Assembly (NCBI GenBank): GCA_031277615.1
Contig: JAITMC010000012.1
Location: 1-59,838, forward strand
DNA: 59,838 nucleotides
Source of the DNA: Chryseobacterium sp.
GTDB taxonomy: Bacteria > Bacteroidota > Bacteroidia > Flavobacteriales > Weeksellaceae
Direction of reading: 5' to 3'
Below, one piece after another: positions 25,203 through 34,541 of the stretch; the first letter of the stretch is position 1, and each line of letters begins with the position of its first letter. Under the pieces are notes generated by a model. The model made no database searches, was not told where the DNA came from, and saw nothing but the letters and a program-made list of their open reading frames with translations. The position numbers and the translations under genes are program-made.

Positions 25203-26603
25203 TTATTTGTTATGCGGTTTCAGCATATTTTTCGGATCAAGGATCTCATCCAGTTTTTCCTGGGAGAGAACTCCTTTTTCCAAAACCAGGTTATAAACAC
25301 TTTTTCCGGTTTCCAAAGCTTCTTTTGCAATGGCTGTAGACTGTTTGTATCCGATGTAAGGATTTAAAGCAGTTACAATACCGATACTGTGCTTCACCAT
25401 ATTCAGACAAACCTCTTTGTTGGCAGTAATCCCCACAACACATTTGTCACGAAGGGTATCCAGTGCATTGCAAAGGAAGTTGATGTTTTCCATAATAGCA
25501 TGGGAAAGCACTGGCTCCATTACATTAAGCTGCAACTGACCTGCTTCTGCGGCAAAAGTTACCGTAAGATCGTTTCCGATTACTTTGAAGCACACCTGGT
25601 TAACTACTTCCGGAATAACAGGGTTTACTTTTCCAGGCATAATGGATGATCCCGGCTGCATAGGCGGAAGATTAATTTCAAATAATCCTGCTCTTGGTCC
25701 GGAAGACAATAATCTCAGATCATTACAGATCTTTGAAAGTTTTACAGCCAGACGCTTCATTGCTGATGAATAAATAACGTAAGAACCTGTATCGGGTGTT
25801 GCTTCAACAAGATCCGGAGCTGAAACTACAGGAAAGCCTGTAATCCTGGCCAGGTTTTTAGCACAAAGCGTTGCATAACCTACCGGCGCATTAAGTCCGG
25901 TTCCGATCGCTGTAGCTCCCATATTGACTTCTACGAAAAGTTCAGCATTATTATTGAGTTTGGAAATATCTTCTTCCAGAGTGGCTGCAAAAGCTTCAAA
26001 CTCCTGCCCCAAAGTCATTGGTACCGCATCCTGAAGCTGCGTACGACCCATTTTGATCACATCCTGAAATTCTTTTCCTTTGGCACGGAAAGCTTCTACG
26101 ATTTTTTCAAGTCTTTCCACCAGGCCGGCATTCATATGAAGAAGTCCCATTTTGATTCCTGTAGGATAGGCATCATTGGTAGACTGGGAAAGGTTGATAT
26201 GGTCGTTTGGAGAACAGAATTCATATTCCCCTTTATTTTTGCCCATTTTTTCCAGGACGATATTGGCGATTACTTCATTGGCATTCATGTTGACCGAAGT
26301 TCCTGCCCCTCCCTGAATCATATCTACAGGAAACTGCTCGTGGTATTTTCCGGCTACGATTTCATCACAGGCTTCTGCGATTTTGAAGTACAGATTTTCG
26401 TCCAGCAATCCCAGTTCATAGTTGGTTTTTGCGGCAGCTTTCTTCACGAAGGCCAATCCTTTGATAAAATCGGGATAGGAAGACAGCAGCTGTCCTGAAA
26501 TCTTAAAGTTATCAATTGCTCTTTGAGTCTGAACTCCATAATAAGCGTCCGCCGGCACGTTCAGTTCTCCCAGCAGGTCACTTTCTTTTCTGAAATTTTC
26601 CAT
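25203..26603 (-). CDS. aspA: Aspartate ammonia-lyase
   Basis: This 466-residue enzyme of the aspartase/fumarase superfamily converts aspartate to fumarate and ammonia. The signature loop [15 protein letters not shown] contains the catalytic serine. The N terminus ([22 protein letters not shown]) and [25 protein letters not shown] and [10 protein letters not shown] fit aspartase more than class II fumarase. It is a cytoplasmic homotetramer in the family. The gene is monocistronic, between an amidase gene upstream and a glycosyltransferase gene downstream. Fumarase C is the alternative but less likely. Confidence 0.9.
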   Translation of the reverse strand: MENFRKESDLLGELNVPADAYYGVQTQRAIDNFKISGQLLSSYPDFIKGLAFVKKAAAKTNYELGLLDENLYFKIAEACDEIVAGKYHEQFPVDMIQGGAGTSVNMNANEVIANIVLEKMGKNKGEYEFCSPNDHINLSQSTNDAYPTGIKMGLLHMNAGLVERLEKIVEAFRAKGKEFQDVIKMGRTQLQDAVPMTLGQEFEAFAATLEEDISKLNNNAELFVEVNMGATAIGTGLNAPVGYATLCAKNLARITGFPVVSAPDLVEATPDTGSYVIYSSAMKRLAVKLSKICNDLRLLSSGPRAGLFEINLPPMQPGSSIMPGKVNPVIPEVVNQVCFKVIGNDLTVTFAAEAGQLQLNVMEPVLSHAIMENINFLCNALDTLRDKCVVGITANKEVCLNMVKHSIGIVTALNPYIGYKQSTAIAKEALETGKSVYNLVLEKGVLSQEKLDEILDPKNMLKPHNK

Positions 26604-26642
26604 TACAGATGTTTTAACTTTTGTTTAGTTTTTAAATATAAC

Positions 26643-26664
26643 AAAAACGCATCTAACCGATGCG
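26643..26664 (-). terminator. Terminator of the amidase gene
   Basis: CGCATC (26648-26653) and GATGCG (26659-26664) form a short GC stem with a 5-base loop and a T-run on the minus strand. Confidence 0.7.
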
Positions 26665-26675
26665 CTTTATATCAA

Positions 26676-27701
26676 TTATTTTGTCGGATATTTTTGCATT
26701 AAAGCCTGAAGTATTGCCCATGTTTCGGCATCCATAATTCCGTCATAATTCTGCGGACGGAAATGGTACTGGAAAGCTTCTATTGTTTTTTTGGTGGCGT
26801 CATCCCATTTACCACTGAATTCCAGCGCATACCCGAATTTCTGAAGGGCTGTCTGAATATTGAAGATAAAGGACGCATCATTGTATTTTGCTGCCAGATC
26901 CACCTGAGCCTGGGTCAGGAAGTTCTGTTTTGTTGCTTCATCATACCACATTCCTATCTGGTATTGATCATAAAGTCTCTTCCACGGAAACTGAGGTCCC
27001 GGATCCTGTTTTCTTGTAGGAGCAATATCGGCATGGGCCAAAACATTCGTGGCCGGAATCTGGTATCTTGTAATAATATCTTTTGCCAGGGCAGCTACTT
27101 TTTTCACCTGCTCATCGCTGAACGGTGCAAATATTCTTTTTCCCGCAGCGTCGGCAGTATAGCCGGTATTGACAATCTCAATGCCTATTGAGGTATCGTT
27201 AAGGTTTTTATCATTTCTCCATGCGCTTACTCCTGCGTGGTATGAACGTTTGTTTTCGTCTACCAGCTGATAGATTTCATTATCTCCGGTATTGTTCACC
27301 AGATAATGTGCACTTACCCCCTGCTGGGTCAATACGGTAATAGATTTATCATCCGCAAGAGCCGTATAATGCAGGATCAGGTAACGCTGTCTGAAGTTTT
27401 GAGCAATAGCAGGGAAATAGGTCTTCACCACTTTATATCCCGGTGGCTTTGCCGAAACAATAGAACCGTAGCTGGCAGTGTTGTCATTTTTTGTAGGATC
27501 TGCTAAATTGGTTGTAAAAAACTCCACACCATGTTCGTTGGTAATTTTAGGTTTCGGAGTTTCGGGAGCCTTGGTCTGAACAGCCGATTTCGCTTGTGTT
27601 ACCGGGGTTTTCGGCTTGTAAGAACTTTTTTTCACATTTTGCTGAGAAGTACATGAAAAAACAAAAGTGCTTAATCCGATGATATATAATGTTTTACGCA
27701 T
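26676..27701 (-). CDS. N-acetylmuramoyl-L-alanine amidase, lipoprotein (AmiD-like)
   Basis: This is a 341-residue outer-membrane lipoprotein (lipobox STFVFSCTSQ, C17) with a basic, low-complexity linker. An Amidase_2 domain lies at about 105-255: the metal-ligand histidine in ILHYTA, the SAHYLV and YHAGVSAWR motifs, and AHADIAPTRKQDPGP with the second histidine and final acid. A C-terminal PG_binding_1 repeat covers about 270-335. It cuts the amide between MurNAc and the stem peptide, probably in peptidoglycan recycling or turnover. The gene is monocistronic and reads away from the tRNA cluster. Confidence 0.94.
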   Translation of the reverse strand: MRKTLYIIGLSTFVFSCTSQQNVKKSSYKPKTPVTQAKSAVQTKAPETPKPKITNEHGVEFFTTNLADPTKNDNTASYGSIVSAKPPGYKVVKTYFPAIAQNFRQRYLILHYTALADDKSITVLTQQGVSAHYLVNNTGDNEIYQLVDENKRSYHAGVSAWRNDKNLNDTSIGIEIVNTGYTADAAGKRIFAPFSDEQVKKVAALAKDIITRYQIPATNVLAHADIAPTRKQDPGPQFPWKRLYDQYQIGMWYDEATKQNFLTQAQVDLAAKYNDASFIFNIQTALQKFGYALEFSGKWDDATKKTIEAFQYHFRPQNYDGIMDAETWAILQALMQKYPTK

Positions 27702-27760
27702 CAGTTTAGTTTTTTAATGATTTATTAGCTCAAAAATACGTAAATTTTTCTTGAAAATTA

Positions 27761-27792
27761 TTTGGTAAATAAAGAAATCTGTTCTATATTTG
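27761..27792 (+). promoter_or_regulatory. Promoter of the tRNA-Ser/Pro/Arg cluster
   Basis: TTTG (27761-27764) and TATATTTG (27785-27792) are spaced by 20 bases, a full match to the Bacteroidota -33/-7 promoter, and lie 46 bases before tRNA-Ser. Confidence 0.8.
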
Positions 27793-27837
27793 CACTCGCA
27801 ATAACAGAACAACGATCATTAAAAAATAAACAAAAAA

Positions 27838-27922
27838 GGAGGGTTGCCGGAGTGGTTAACGGAGCAGTTTGCTAAACTGTCGACGCGAAAGTGTCGCAAG
27901 GGTTCGAATCCCTTACCCTCCG
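27838..27922 (+). tRNA. tRNA-Ser(GCT)
   Basis: This is an 85-nt class II tRNA with acceptor GGAGGGT/ACCCTCC, anticodon GCT, a long variable arm and a GGTTCGAATCC T-arm. No CCA is encoded. It is the first gene of a three-tRNA transcript. Confidence 0.97.
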
Positions 27923-27936
27923 CTTAAAATATACTT

Positions 27937-28011
27937 CGGGGCGTAGCGTAGTCCGGTCATCGCGCCTGGTTTGGGACCAGGAGGTCGCAGGTTCGAATCC
28001 TGCCGCCCCGA
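27937..28011 (+). tRNA. tRNA-Pro(TGG), copy 1
   Basis: This 75-nt tRNA has acceptor CGGGGCG/CGCCCCG, anticodon TGG in a TTTGGGA loop, and a GGTTCGAATCC T-arm. It is identical by eye to the copy at 59579. Confidence 0.97.
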
Positions 28012-28054
28012 CTTTTTTAAAAGCTTATATTACATTAAGCGGAAACTCTTTTTA

Positions 28055-28128
28055 GGGTGCGTAGCTCAGCTGGATAGAGCATCTGCCTTCTAAGCAGACG
28101 GTCAAAGGTTCGAATCCTTTCGCGCTCA
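28055..28128 (+). tRNA. tRNA-Arg(TCT), copy 1
   Basis: This 74-nt tRNA has a GGGTGCG/CGCGCTC acceptor and anticodon TCT. It is the gene next to the recombinase island and is identical by eye to the copy at 59671. Confidence 0.97.
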
Positions 28129-28131
28129 CTT

Positions 28132-28176
28132 AATGACACCATTAGGACAATTTAGGCCAAATGGTGTCATTTTATT
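28132..28176 (+). terminator. Terminator after the tRNA cluster
   Basis: AATGACACCATT (28132-28143) and AATGGTGTCATT (28160-28171) form a perfect 12-bp stem that runs into TTTTATTT. Confidence 0.85.
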
Positions 28177-28325
28177 TATAAATGCTTGTTATTCAGTTTA
28201 TTTAGAGTATTTTTCAGCCTTTTACCTTATTTTCTAAAGCAAAAATTTTTTCTTAAAAAACCAATATTTTATCTTTTTTAGACGATTTTTCGATTAAAGC
28301 TCCATATTATTGCTACGAACCTGAC

Positions 28326-28337
28326 AGGATTCGAACC
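28326..28337. repeat. Left-end T-arm-like repeat R1
   Basis: AGGATTCGAACC is the reverse complement of the tRNA T-arm core GGTTCGAATCC. It sits about 200 bases past tRNA-Arg. It is a possible relic of a tRNA-related attachment site. Confidence 0.5.
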
Positions 28338-28401
28338 CCTTCAAGAAAAATAAACAACTGAAAATCAATCAAATACTAAAAATGTTTTTTTTATGTAGAA
28401 C

Positions 28402-28452
28402 AAAAAGTTCGAAAAGTCAAGCCCATCAAGTTATCTATACAGGATCTCGAAC
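28402..28452. repeat. Left-end repeat R2
   Basis: This 51-base unit begins with AAAAAGTTCGAAAAGTC, contains CCCATCAA and TATCT, and ends in AGGATCTCGAAC. It aligns at roughly four fifths of positions with a unit at 37770-37820 beyond the other end of the defence genes. Confidence 0.65.
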
Positions 28453-28553
28453 ACTTCAAACGATACACAAAATACTGTTTTTCAGTACTTTATATAAATA
28501 CAATTTAAAATATCAGCTTTACTCTGAAAAATCAAAAACTAATCAATTAATTT

Positions 28554-30131
28554 TTAGATATTTTTCAAGTTTTGCTCATATCCTAAAAAGTATAATTCTT
28601 TAAAAAACTCAACTATTTCTTGCTCTGTCTGTTGACCATGGATTTCTTTTATTTTCGAAGCTGAAACAGTTAATCCAAATATGGTCTTAACACTTTCTGA
28701 TAGCATCTTATCAATATTCCCCTCTATTACTTTTACTTTCTCCGGAAAAAACAACCTGATAATTCTCTGTTTGGTTATAGTATCTGAATTTTCATAAAAC
28801 TCCCCTAAATGGTTAATTATGTAATCAGTTCCCTTTTCTGTATGTTTTTCAGCCACTATTTTTAAAGCCTGCTGTCTCAATTTATCAGTATTATCTTTTA
28901 AAGATTCCTGACAACGACTTCTTATTAGTATATAATCATCATAGTCAATATTCCCATTTGAAAATAGCTTTTGTGCATTGAATCCCCTATCAATCAATTT
29001 TTCCATTTCTTTCTTTATCTCCTCTTTTTTCTGAATATAATCATGATGTTCTTCACCGTAAATTTCCTTTGAGATACTATTGGCAAGTTCTAAAAATGGT
29101 TCTACCACTCTATTCTTCTTAAGGAATGAAAGAAAACTCAAATTGATAAGGTCAGATCTTACCCGATACGAACAACGCCCCATACAGTGATAATAATAAT
29201 ATTTTTTAGTATGTCCCTGCGATCCACTTCCTGTAAGTGTATTTCCACAATTAGGACATTGTAGGACACCTCTAAAAATTAAATTTTCATTAGCTATCCT
29301 TTTTGAAGTTAATTTCATAGGATGGCTTAAATCTGCGTCTTTTATTATTCTTTGAACATGATCAAATAAAACGACAGGTATAAGACGCTCATGAGTACCC
29401 TCAACAATTTTTTCAGGTTTATCTTCAAATGCCGGAATTTTTATTTTACCACAATAAATAGGATTTCTTACCAACCGATAAAAAGCACTTCTACTACAAT
29501 TAAGCCCATTTGATACCGCATCATTGTATATTTCAGTTAAACAATATTTATTTTGTCTCACTATAGCTGTAAAAGCCTCACGGATAATATATGCTTCCGG
29601 TTTGTAGATGGCTATATATTTTTTCCCATCAGATGTGATTTTATTTCTATATCCTAGAGGAGCTTTATTGATCCATCTTCCTTCCAATCTTGCTTTTTGC
29701 ATTCCCAAACGTACATTACGGCTTCTTTTATCGTTTTCTACTTCAGAAGTAGCCCAATACATTGCCAACATAATTTTGCTTTCCGGGATTGAGAAGTCTA
29801 TCTGCTGTTCAATTGCCTGAATAGAGACTTTCATATTCTGCAATCTTTCTAACATCTTGTAAGCGTCCATAATATTGCGGCTGAATCGATCCCAATAAGT
29901 AAAGAGAATAAGTGAAGATCGGTTTTTAGTGAGCTTAAGTTCAGCGAACAGCTTGTTCCACTCCGGTCGGTTAAATGTTTTTGCAGAATAGTCTTCGAAA
30001 ATAGTTTTGGTAACGATAAGATTGTGATCTTTACAATAATGCACAAGCCGATCCAACTGGCTGCGTTGGGAATATCCTTTTACAGCCTGTTCATCAGTAC
30101 TGACTCGTATGTACAGATAAACGGCTTGCAT
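28554..30131 (-). CDS. Large serine recombinase (site-specific integrase)
   Basis: This 525-residue recombinase has an N-terminal resolvase catalytic domain: YIRVSTDEQ with nucleophile S11, and FTYWDRFSRN and ATSEVENDKRSRN around residues 75-145. A recombinase DNA-binding domain follows (about 155-260), then a zinc ribbon (CPNCGNTL near 291, with the second pair in HCMGRCS), a coiled-coil region, and a C-terminal tail. This is the layout of phage-type large serine integrases. It reads toward tRNA-Arg and stands at the left edge of the defence island, so it is the likely integrase of this element. Large serine integrases do not usually target tRNA genes, which is odd given the tRNA remnants nearby. 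Confidence 0.93.
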   Translation of the reverse strand: MQAVYLYIRVSTDEQAVKGYSQRSQLDRLVHYCKDHNLIVTKTIFEDYSAKTFNRPEWNKLFAELKLTKNRSSLILFTYWDRFSRNIMDAYKMLERLQNMKVSIQAIEQQIDFSIPESKIMLAMYWATSEVENDKRSRNVRLGMQKARLEGRWINKAPLGYRNKITSDGKKYIAIYKPEAYIIREAFTAIVRQNKYCLTEIYNDAVSNGLNCSRSAFYRLVRNPIYCGKIKIPAFEDKPEKIVEGTHERLIPVVLFDHVQRIIKDADLSHPMKLTSKRIANENLIFRGVLQCPNCGNTLTGSGSQGHTKKYYYYHCMGRCSYRVRSDLINLSFLSFLKKNRVVEPFLELANSISKEIYGEEHHDYIQKKEEIKKEMEKLIDRGFNAQKLFSNGNIDYDDYILIRSRCQESLKDNTDKLRQQALKIVAEKHTEKGTDYIINHLGEFYENSDTITKQRIIRLFFPEKVKVIEGNIDKMLSESVKTIFGLTVSASKIKEIHGQQTEQEIVEFFKELYFLGYEQNLKNI

Positions 30132-30728
30132 GGCGTGGATGTTAAATTAAAGCACTTTAGTTAGAACTCTATATATTTAAACGAAAAACAGAACAATTTA
30201 TTTGAGAAATCCAAAATTTAAATTTACAGTCAGAATAGCTCTCAAATATTCAAAAAAAAAGAAATGTAGCATATTCTACAGAAATAATTTAAGGTACGGT
30301 TTCCCGTAAATAAAGTCAATAAAATTTAAATAATTTTGTTAAAATAATATAGTGCAGGCTATTTATTCATGTTAGCAGAAATGAAATTACATGAAGATTT
30401 TTCTTTTTTATATTGACTTAATTCTTAACTTGCTTAAAACTAATGGTACCAATGAATCATCAAATGAATAACACTTAATATACTTAAGTATCATCAATCT
30501 ATTTAAGTTAAGATGAATAAAATATTTAACATATCTAAAGGTTAAATAAAAGATTATTACAGACAGGGCTGAACACAAAAAGCCTATAGTAATACACCTC
30601 TCTATCAACATAACCGCAAGAAATTATAATCCTTACTTTATTGATAGTGATTTTGGGTTTCTTGAGTTTCTACTATATATAATATCACTTTATATAAAGA
30701 TGATGATAGAATTTAAATACATTATCTT
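30132..30728. other. 597-base AT-rich gap between recombinase and defence genes
   Basis: It is very AT-rich. A TAATTTTG element at 30331 fits the -7 consensus but is about 390 bases from the next gene and has no -33 box. No convincing gene or strong hairpin is visible. Confidence 0.5.
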
Positions 30729-31928
30729 ATGAGCAGATCGGCAGATTATACAATACAAGGGTTTATATATCAATTCATAATAACGTTCCATGAATTATTG
30801 CTTTCATCAGAAAATACTGAAATCACTATAGAAGGAATAGTAGAAGATATTGATGTTAATACTCCTACAGAACAAATAGTAATACAATGTAAATATCATG
30901 AGAGTAAGCAGAAATTCACACTCTCAAATATTTATAAACCCGTATTACAGATGCTTTGTCACTACAAAAATAATCCAACTAAAAACATAAATTATTGGCT
31001 TCATGCACACTTTCCTAATGAAACTGTAGGCTCAGAAAAAATATTAACTAAAACTGAACTGGAGACTATACTAGATTCAAAGGCAACAGATTTACAAAAA
31101 TATATAGCTCAACTCTCTAGTTTTACCCAAGGAGATGAATTTCTAAAACGGTTCAAAGTAAAATTTGGGGCTACTTTATCAGATACCGAAAAAGCGGTCA
31201 TTGTTTGTCTCGCCAGCGAAGGATTTACCACAGAGGATGCCACTGAAATATTTTATCCTAATGCAATACATGCTATAGCCGAATTAAGCATTCAGCATGA
31301 TGAACAAAAGCGAAAAATTAAGAAAGCTGATTTTTTAAACGAACTTAAAAAGAAAAAGAAAACTGCAATTAGCAGATGGACAAAAGAATTACAAGATTAT
31401 ACTAAGTTTTTAAAGCAACGACGAAAGCAAATCGGTGAAATCTTAAACGGCAATTCTCGGAAAAGAGCTATAATACTAGATGCTAATTATATAGTAGATT
31501 TTGAACGTAATATTCCAATACTCATACAAGATTATGTAGCAAAATATAATAGTAAAATACGGTTAAATCAAACTCCTGTTTTTAGCCTCGTTTGTGATGA
31601 AGACATGCTAAACAATATATGGAAATCTCTCGACCAGAAAAAACTAAATATAGAAAGAGGAATGATTGCAAACACATTTAATACTACTCGTTTTCTTAGG
31701 GATCCACTTAAAGTTATTAAAGATGGGATTATTGAATTCAAATTGAAATTATGTAATCATGAAAATGAGTTTGATTCCATAGTAAATGAAGCAGGTTTTG
31801 ATGATGCAATTATTATATCAAATAGAAACTTTCCTTTTGAAGATACAACAAGTTGTAATATCGAAAAATTGAAAACACAAGAAATCAACGAAATAAAATA
31901 TTTATTATCATTAACATCCACGTTATGA
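30729..31928 (+). CDS. DUF4297-like nuclease of a HerA-DUF4297 defence module
   Basis: This 399-residue protein has an N-terminal region like Cap4/DUF4297 dsDNA endonucleases: YTIQGFIYQFIITFHELLL, then an acidic EGIVEDIDV strand and IVIQCKYHE, together giving a D/E...QxK restriction-type active site near residues 40-58. The central part is helical. The C-terminal region (about 240-399) holds AIILDANYIVDFERNI and is unfamiliar to me. Its stop overlaps the HerA start (ATGA), so the pair is translationally coupled. In known HerA-DUF4297 systems a HerA hexamer and the nuclease form a complex that degrades DNA when phage is sensed. The family call is by pattern, not search. Confidence 0.75.
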   Translation: MSRSADYTIQGFIYQFIITFHELLLSSENTEITIEGIVEDIDVNTPTEQIVIQCKYHESKQKFTLSNIYKPVLQMLCHYKNNPTKNINYWLHAHFPNETVGSEKILTKTELETILDSKATDLQKYIAQLSSFTQGDEFLKRFKVKFGATLSDTEKAVIVCLASEGFTTEDATEIFYPNAIHAIAELSIQHDEQKRKIKKADFLNELKKKKKTAISRWTKELQDYTKFLKQRRKQIGEILNGNSRKRAIILDANYIVDFERNIPILIQDYVAKYNSKIRLNQTPVFSLVCDEDMLNNIWKSLDQKKLNIERGMIANTFNTTRFLRDPLKVIKDGIIEFKLKLCNHENEFDSIVNEAGFDDAIIISNRNFPFEDTTSCNIEKLKTQEINEIKYLLSLTSTL

Positions 31929-33700
31929 GTACAGTTAAAATAGGTAAGGTATTGGAGAGTTCTCCAAGTGCAATATTAATAGAAATTAATGACGAAAAGG
32001 TATTTGAAGTGCATAAGAAAGATTTCCAGATTGGAAAGTATCTGGAAATTGACGAAGGTAATTTAAATAAAGTAATAGCAGTTATTCAGAATATAAAGTC
32101 AAATGCTTCTGAAGCAGGTTTGAGGTTTTTTATACAAACACAACCAATAGGCTATATTGAAAATGAAGAATTTTACAGAGGTAGTGCTATTATTCCCAGT
32201 CCTACTGAACCTGTTTCTGTTGTTGAGGATTCTACTATTAAACTTATCTATGATTCTAATAAAGATTTTAATTTTCCATTCGGAAAGCTAATTCAAAATA
32301 AAAACATTGATCTTAAAATTGATGCAAACAAATTTTTCGGTAAACACATAGCCTTAGTAGGATCAACTGGCTCCGGAAAATCATGTACGGTAGCAAAAAT
32401 ACTTCAGGATGTTGTTGGTATAAATAAAAAGAAGAATCAGAATGTTGCTCAACAGAAAAATGCGCATATAATTATATTTGATGTTCATTCAGAATACAAA
32501 TCTGCTTTTGCTCTTCATGACGAAGAAAAATTCAATCTGAATAACCTTGATGCAGAAAGCTTGAAATTACCCTATTGGTTAATGAACTCTGAAGAATTGG
32601 AATCATTATTTATCGAAGGAAATGAAAACAACCATCATAATCAAGTTTCACAATTCAAAAGGGCAGTTATTCTTAATAAAGAAAAACACAATCCAACTTT
32701 AAAAGACAAAGTTAATTATGATACTCCTGTTTTCTTTGACATTAATGAAGTCTTTAACTATATTCATAATATTAACAATCTAACTATATATCAGGAATCT
32801 GGAAAGACTTATTTTGCTACGCTTACGGATAAAATTGAATACAATACTGATAAACTATGGAATTTAATCGAATTTGAAGAGTCTACTGCTAACAGTAAAC
32901 ATGAGAAATTTGGTGTGAAAGTTTCGAAAAGTGGTGGATTTAATGGTGAGTTTGACCGATTTATTTCGAGATTAGAAACCAAACTTAATGACAAAAGATT
33001 AGATTTCATTATAAAACCTACAAACTCTAAGAAAGATATTTATAAAACAAAAGACTTCGAAGAAGTAATCAGACAATTTCTTGGATATCTAGATAAATCG
33101 AATGTTACAATAATTGACCTTAGTGGAATTCCGTTTGAAGTATTGAGTATTGCAGTCAGTTTAATTGCAAGATTGGTGTTTGATTTTGCGTTTCATTATT
33201 CTAAAATCAAGCATGCCAAAGATGAGCAAAATGATATTCCATTCATGATTGTTTGTGAGGAAGCTCACAATTATATTCCAAAAACTGGAGGAGCAGAATA
33301 CAAAGCATCAAAAAAATCAATTGAGAGGATAGCCAAAGAAGGCAGAAAGTATGGATTAAGCCTTATGGTTGTCAGTCAGCGACCTTCAGAAGTGTCAGAA
33401 ACTATTTTTTCACAATGCAATAATTTCATATCCTTGAGGCTCACCAATGTAAATGACCAAAGTTATGTTAAAGCTCTAATGCCGGAAAATTCCAATGCTA
33501 TTGCAGATATTTTACCCAACTTAGGTTCTGGTGAATGCCTTATAGTTGGAGATGCTACTTTAATTCCTTCTGTTGTAAAATTAGATTTACCTGATCCACA
33601 ACCTAAATCACAATCCGTAAAATTTAAAGATGAATGGCATAAAGACTGGAAAGATATTGGCTTTGAAAAAATTATAAAAAGGTGGAAAAAAGAGGATTGA
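31925..33700 (+). CDS. herA: HerA-like ATPase of the DUF4297-HerA defence module
   Basis: This is a 591-residue HerA/FtsK-type translocase. The N-terminal HAS-barrel region starts VGKVLESSPSAILIEI shifted by a few residues, and Walker A is GSTGSGKSCTV (about residues 143-152). Walker B with a catalytic glutamate is FMIVCEEAHNYIP (about 438-449). VVSQRPSEVSETIFSQC carries the sensor and arginine-finger region. HerA forms hexamers that move DNA. The 4-base overlap with the nuclease gene indicates a single functional unit. A 52-base gap separates it from hamA. Confidence 0.92.
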   Translation: MSTVKIGKVLESSPSAILIEINDEKVFEVHKKDFQIGKYLEIDEGNLNKVIAVIQNIKSNASEAGLRFFIQTQPIGYIENEEFYRGSAIIPSPTEPVSVVEDSTIKLIYDSNKDFNFPFGKLIQNKNIDLKIDANKFFGKHIALVGSTGSGKSCTVAKILQDVVGINKKKNQNVAQQKNAHIIIFDVHSEYKSAFALHDEEKFNLNNLDAESLKLPYWLMNSEELESLFIEGNENNHHNQVSQFKRAVILNKEKHNPTLKDKVNYDTPVFFDINEVFNYIHNINNLTIYQESGKTYFATLTDKIEYNTDKLWNLIEFEESTANSKHEKFGVKVSKSGGFNGEFDRFISRLETKLNDKRLDFIIKPTNSKKDIYKTKDFEEVIRQFLGYLDKSNVTIIDLSGIPFEVLSIAVSLIARLVFDFAFHYSKIKHAKDEQNDIPFMIVCEEAHNYIPKTGGAEYKASKKSIERIAKEGRKYGLSLMVVSQRPSEVSETIFSQCNNFISLRLTNVNDQSYVKALMPENSNAIADILPNLGSGECLIVGDATLIPSVVKLDLPDPQPKSQSVKFKDEWHKDWKDIGFEKIIKRWKKED

Positions 33701-33752
33701 TAAATTCATGTATAGCAAAGATCAAAATCAAGAATAGCTCAACTTATATAAT

Positions 33753-34541
33753 ATGGTAAACATTGATATACTAACTCATTTTGAACAATCAATAAGTGAA
33801 AATGGAGTAACCCTTTTCACTTTAAAGGAAGCTGAAAGAGATGATTTCTTTAATAAATTGCCCCAGCCTTTTAGGTGTTTATATTTAACAGATGAAGATT
33901 TAGACTGGCGTACTAATGAATTTGGAACATCAAGAGCGGATGAAATAGTTGACAAGATCCCTGATAATCCTATTATTATGTCTGGAGAGTTTTCGGAAAT
34001 TCTGTGTTATTATATTATACCTGAGAAATATTTACCTTCCTCGCATTTAAGACCACCTAAATGGAAATGGAAAGAAAGCAAAAATAATCCAGCACATTTT
34101 ACAGATGTTATTCTTTTCTGTCAGAATGACCTTGATAGCCCCAGTACTGATGATAGCCTAATATCAATTGAATCAAAAGCAAGAGCTACTAAACCAACAA
34201 GTACAGAAAGTTCTTTACAAAAAGCAATTGATGATGCTTATAAAGATTATGTAAGTCGTTTAGGGGAAAGTTTGTTCCATTTAAAAACGCGTTATAAAGA
34301 CGATAGAAACGCAGAAGCTGTAAATAGATTAAGTCGTTTCATGGATGTAGCTAATTATCCTACTTTCCTAAAACACTTCAAAGCAATTGCAACGGTTGAC
34401 AATTCATTTGCTGAAACTCATTTAAATAATGTTACTGAAATTCCTGATGATATCAGGGATACGTTTGAAGTGATTCTTATAAGAATTGAAGACTTAAAAG
34501 GAGCTTACGAACATACTTTTACTCAAATTTTAGCAACATGA
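33753..34541 (+). CDS. hamA: Hachiman nuclease HamA (DUF1837)
   Basis: This 262-residue protein has a PD-(D/E)xK nuclease layout: E79/E82 in SGEFSEILCYYII, D118 in HFTDVILFC, and E140-x-K142 in SIESKAR. The core fits DUF1837. In Hachiman, HamA is held inactive by the helicase HamB and released when the helicase senses DNA damage or phage, then degrades DNA. HamA overlaps hamB by 4 bases (ATGA), the usual arrangement. The nuclease residues look intact. Confidence 0.9.
   Translation: MVNIDILTHFEQSISENGVTLFTLKEAERDDFFNKLPQPFRCLYLTDEDLDWRTNEFGTSRADEIVDKIPDNPIIMSGEFSEILCYYIIPEKYLPSSHLRPPKWKWKESKNNPAHFTDVILFCQNDLDSPSTDDSLISIESKARATKPTSTESSLQKAIDDAYKDYVSRLGESLFHLKTRYKDDRNAEAVNRLSRFMDVANYPTFLKHFKAIATVDNSFAETHLNNVTEIPDDIRDTFEVILIRIEDLKGAYEHTFTQILAT

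Noticed and set aside
25203-26603. Class II fumarase instead of aspartase
   Set aside because: The N-terminal [17 protein letters not shown] and the loop sequence fit aspartase better, though the families are close.
28382-28603. 73-codon plus-strand frame past the tRNA cluster
   Set aside because: It overlaps the repeat units and the end of the recombinase gene, and its composition looks non-coding.
30408-30611. 67-codon minus-strand frame upstream of the defence genes
   Set aside because: It has a hydrophobic start but no start-site support, no conserved-looking domain, and lies in very AT-rich sequence where frames open by chance.
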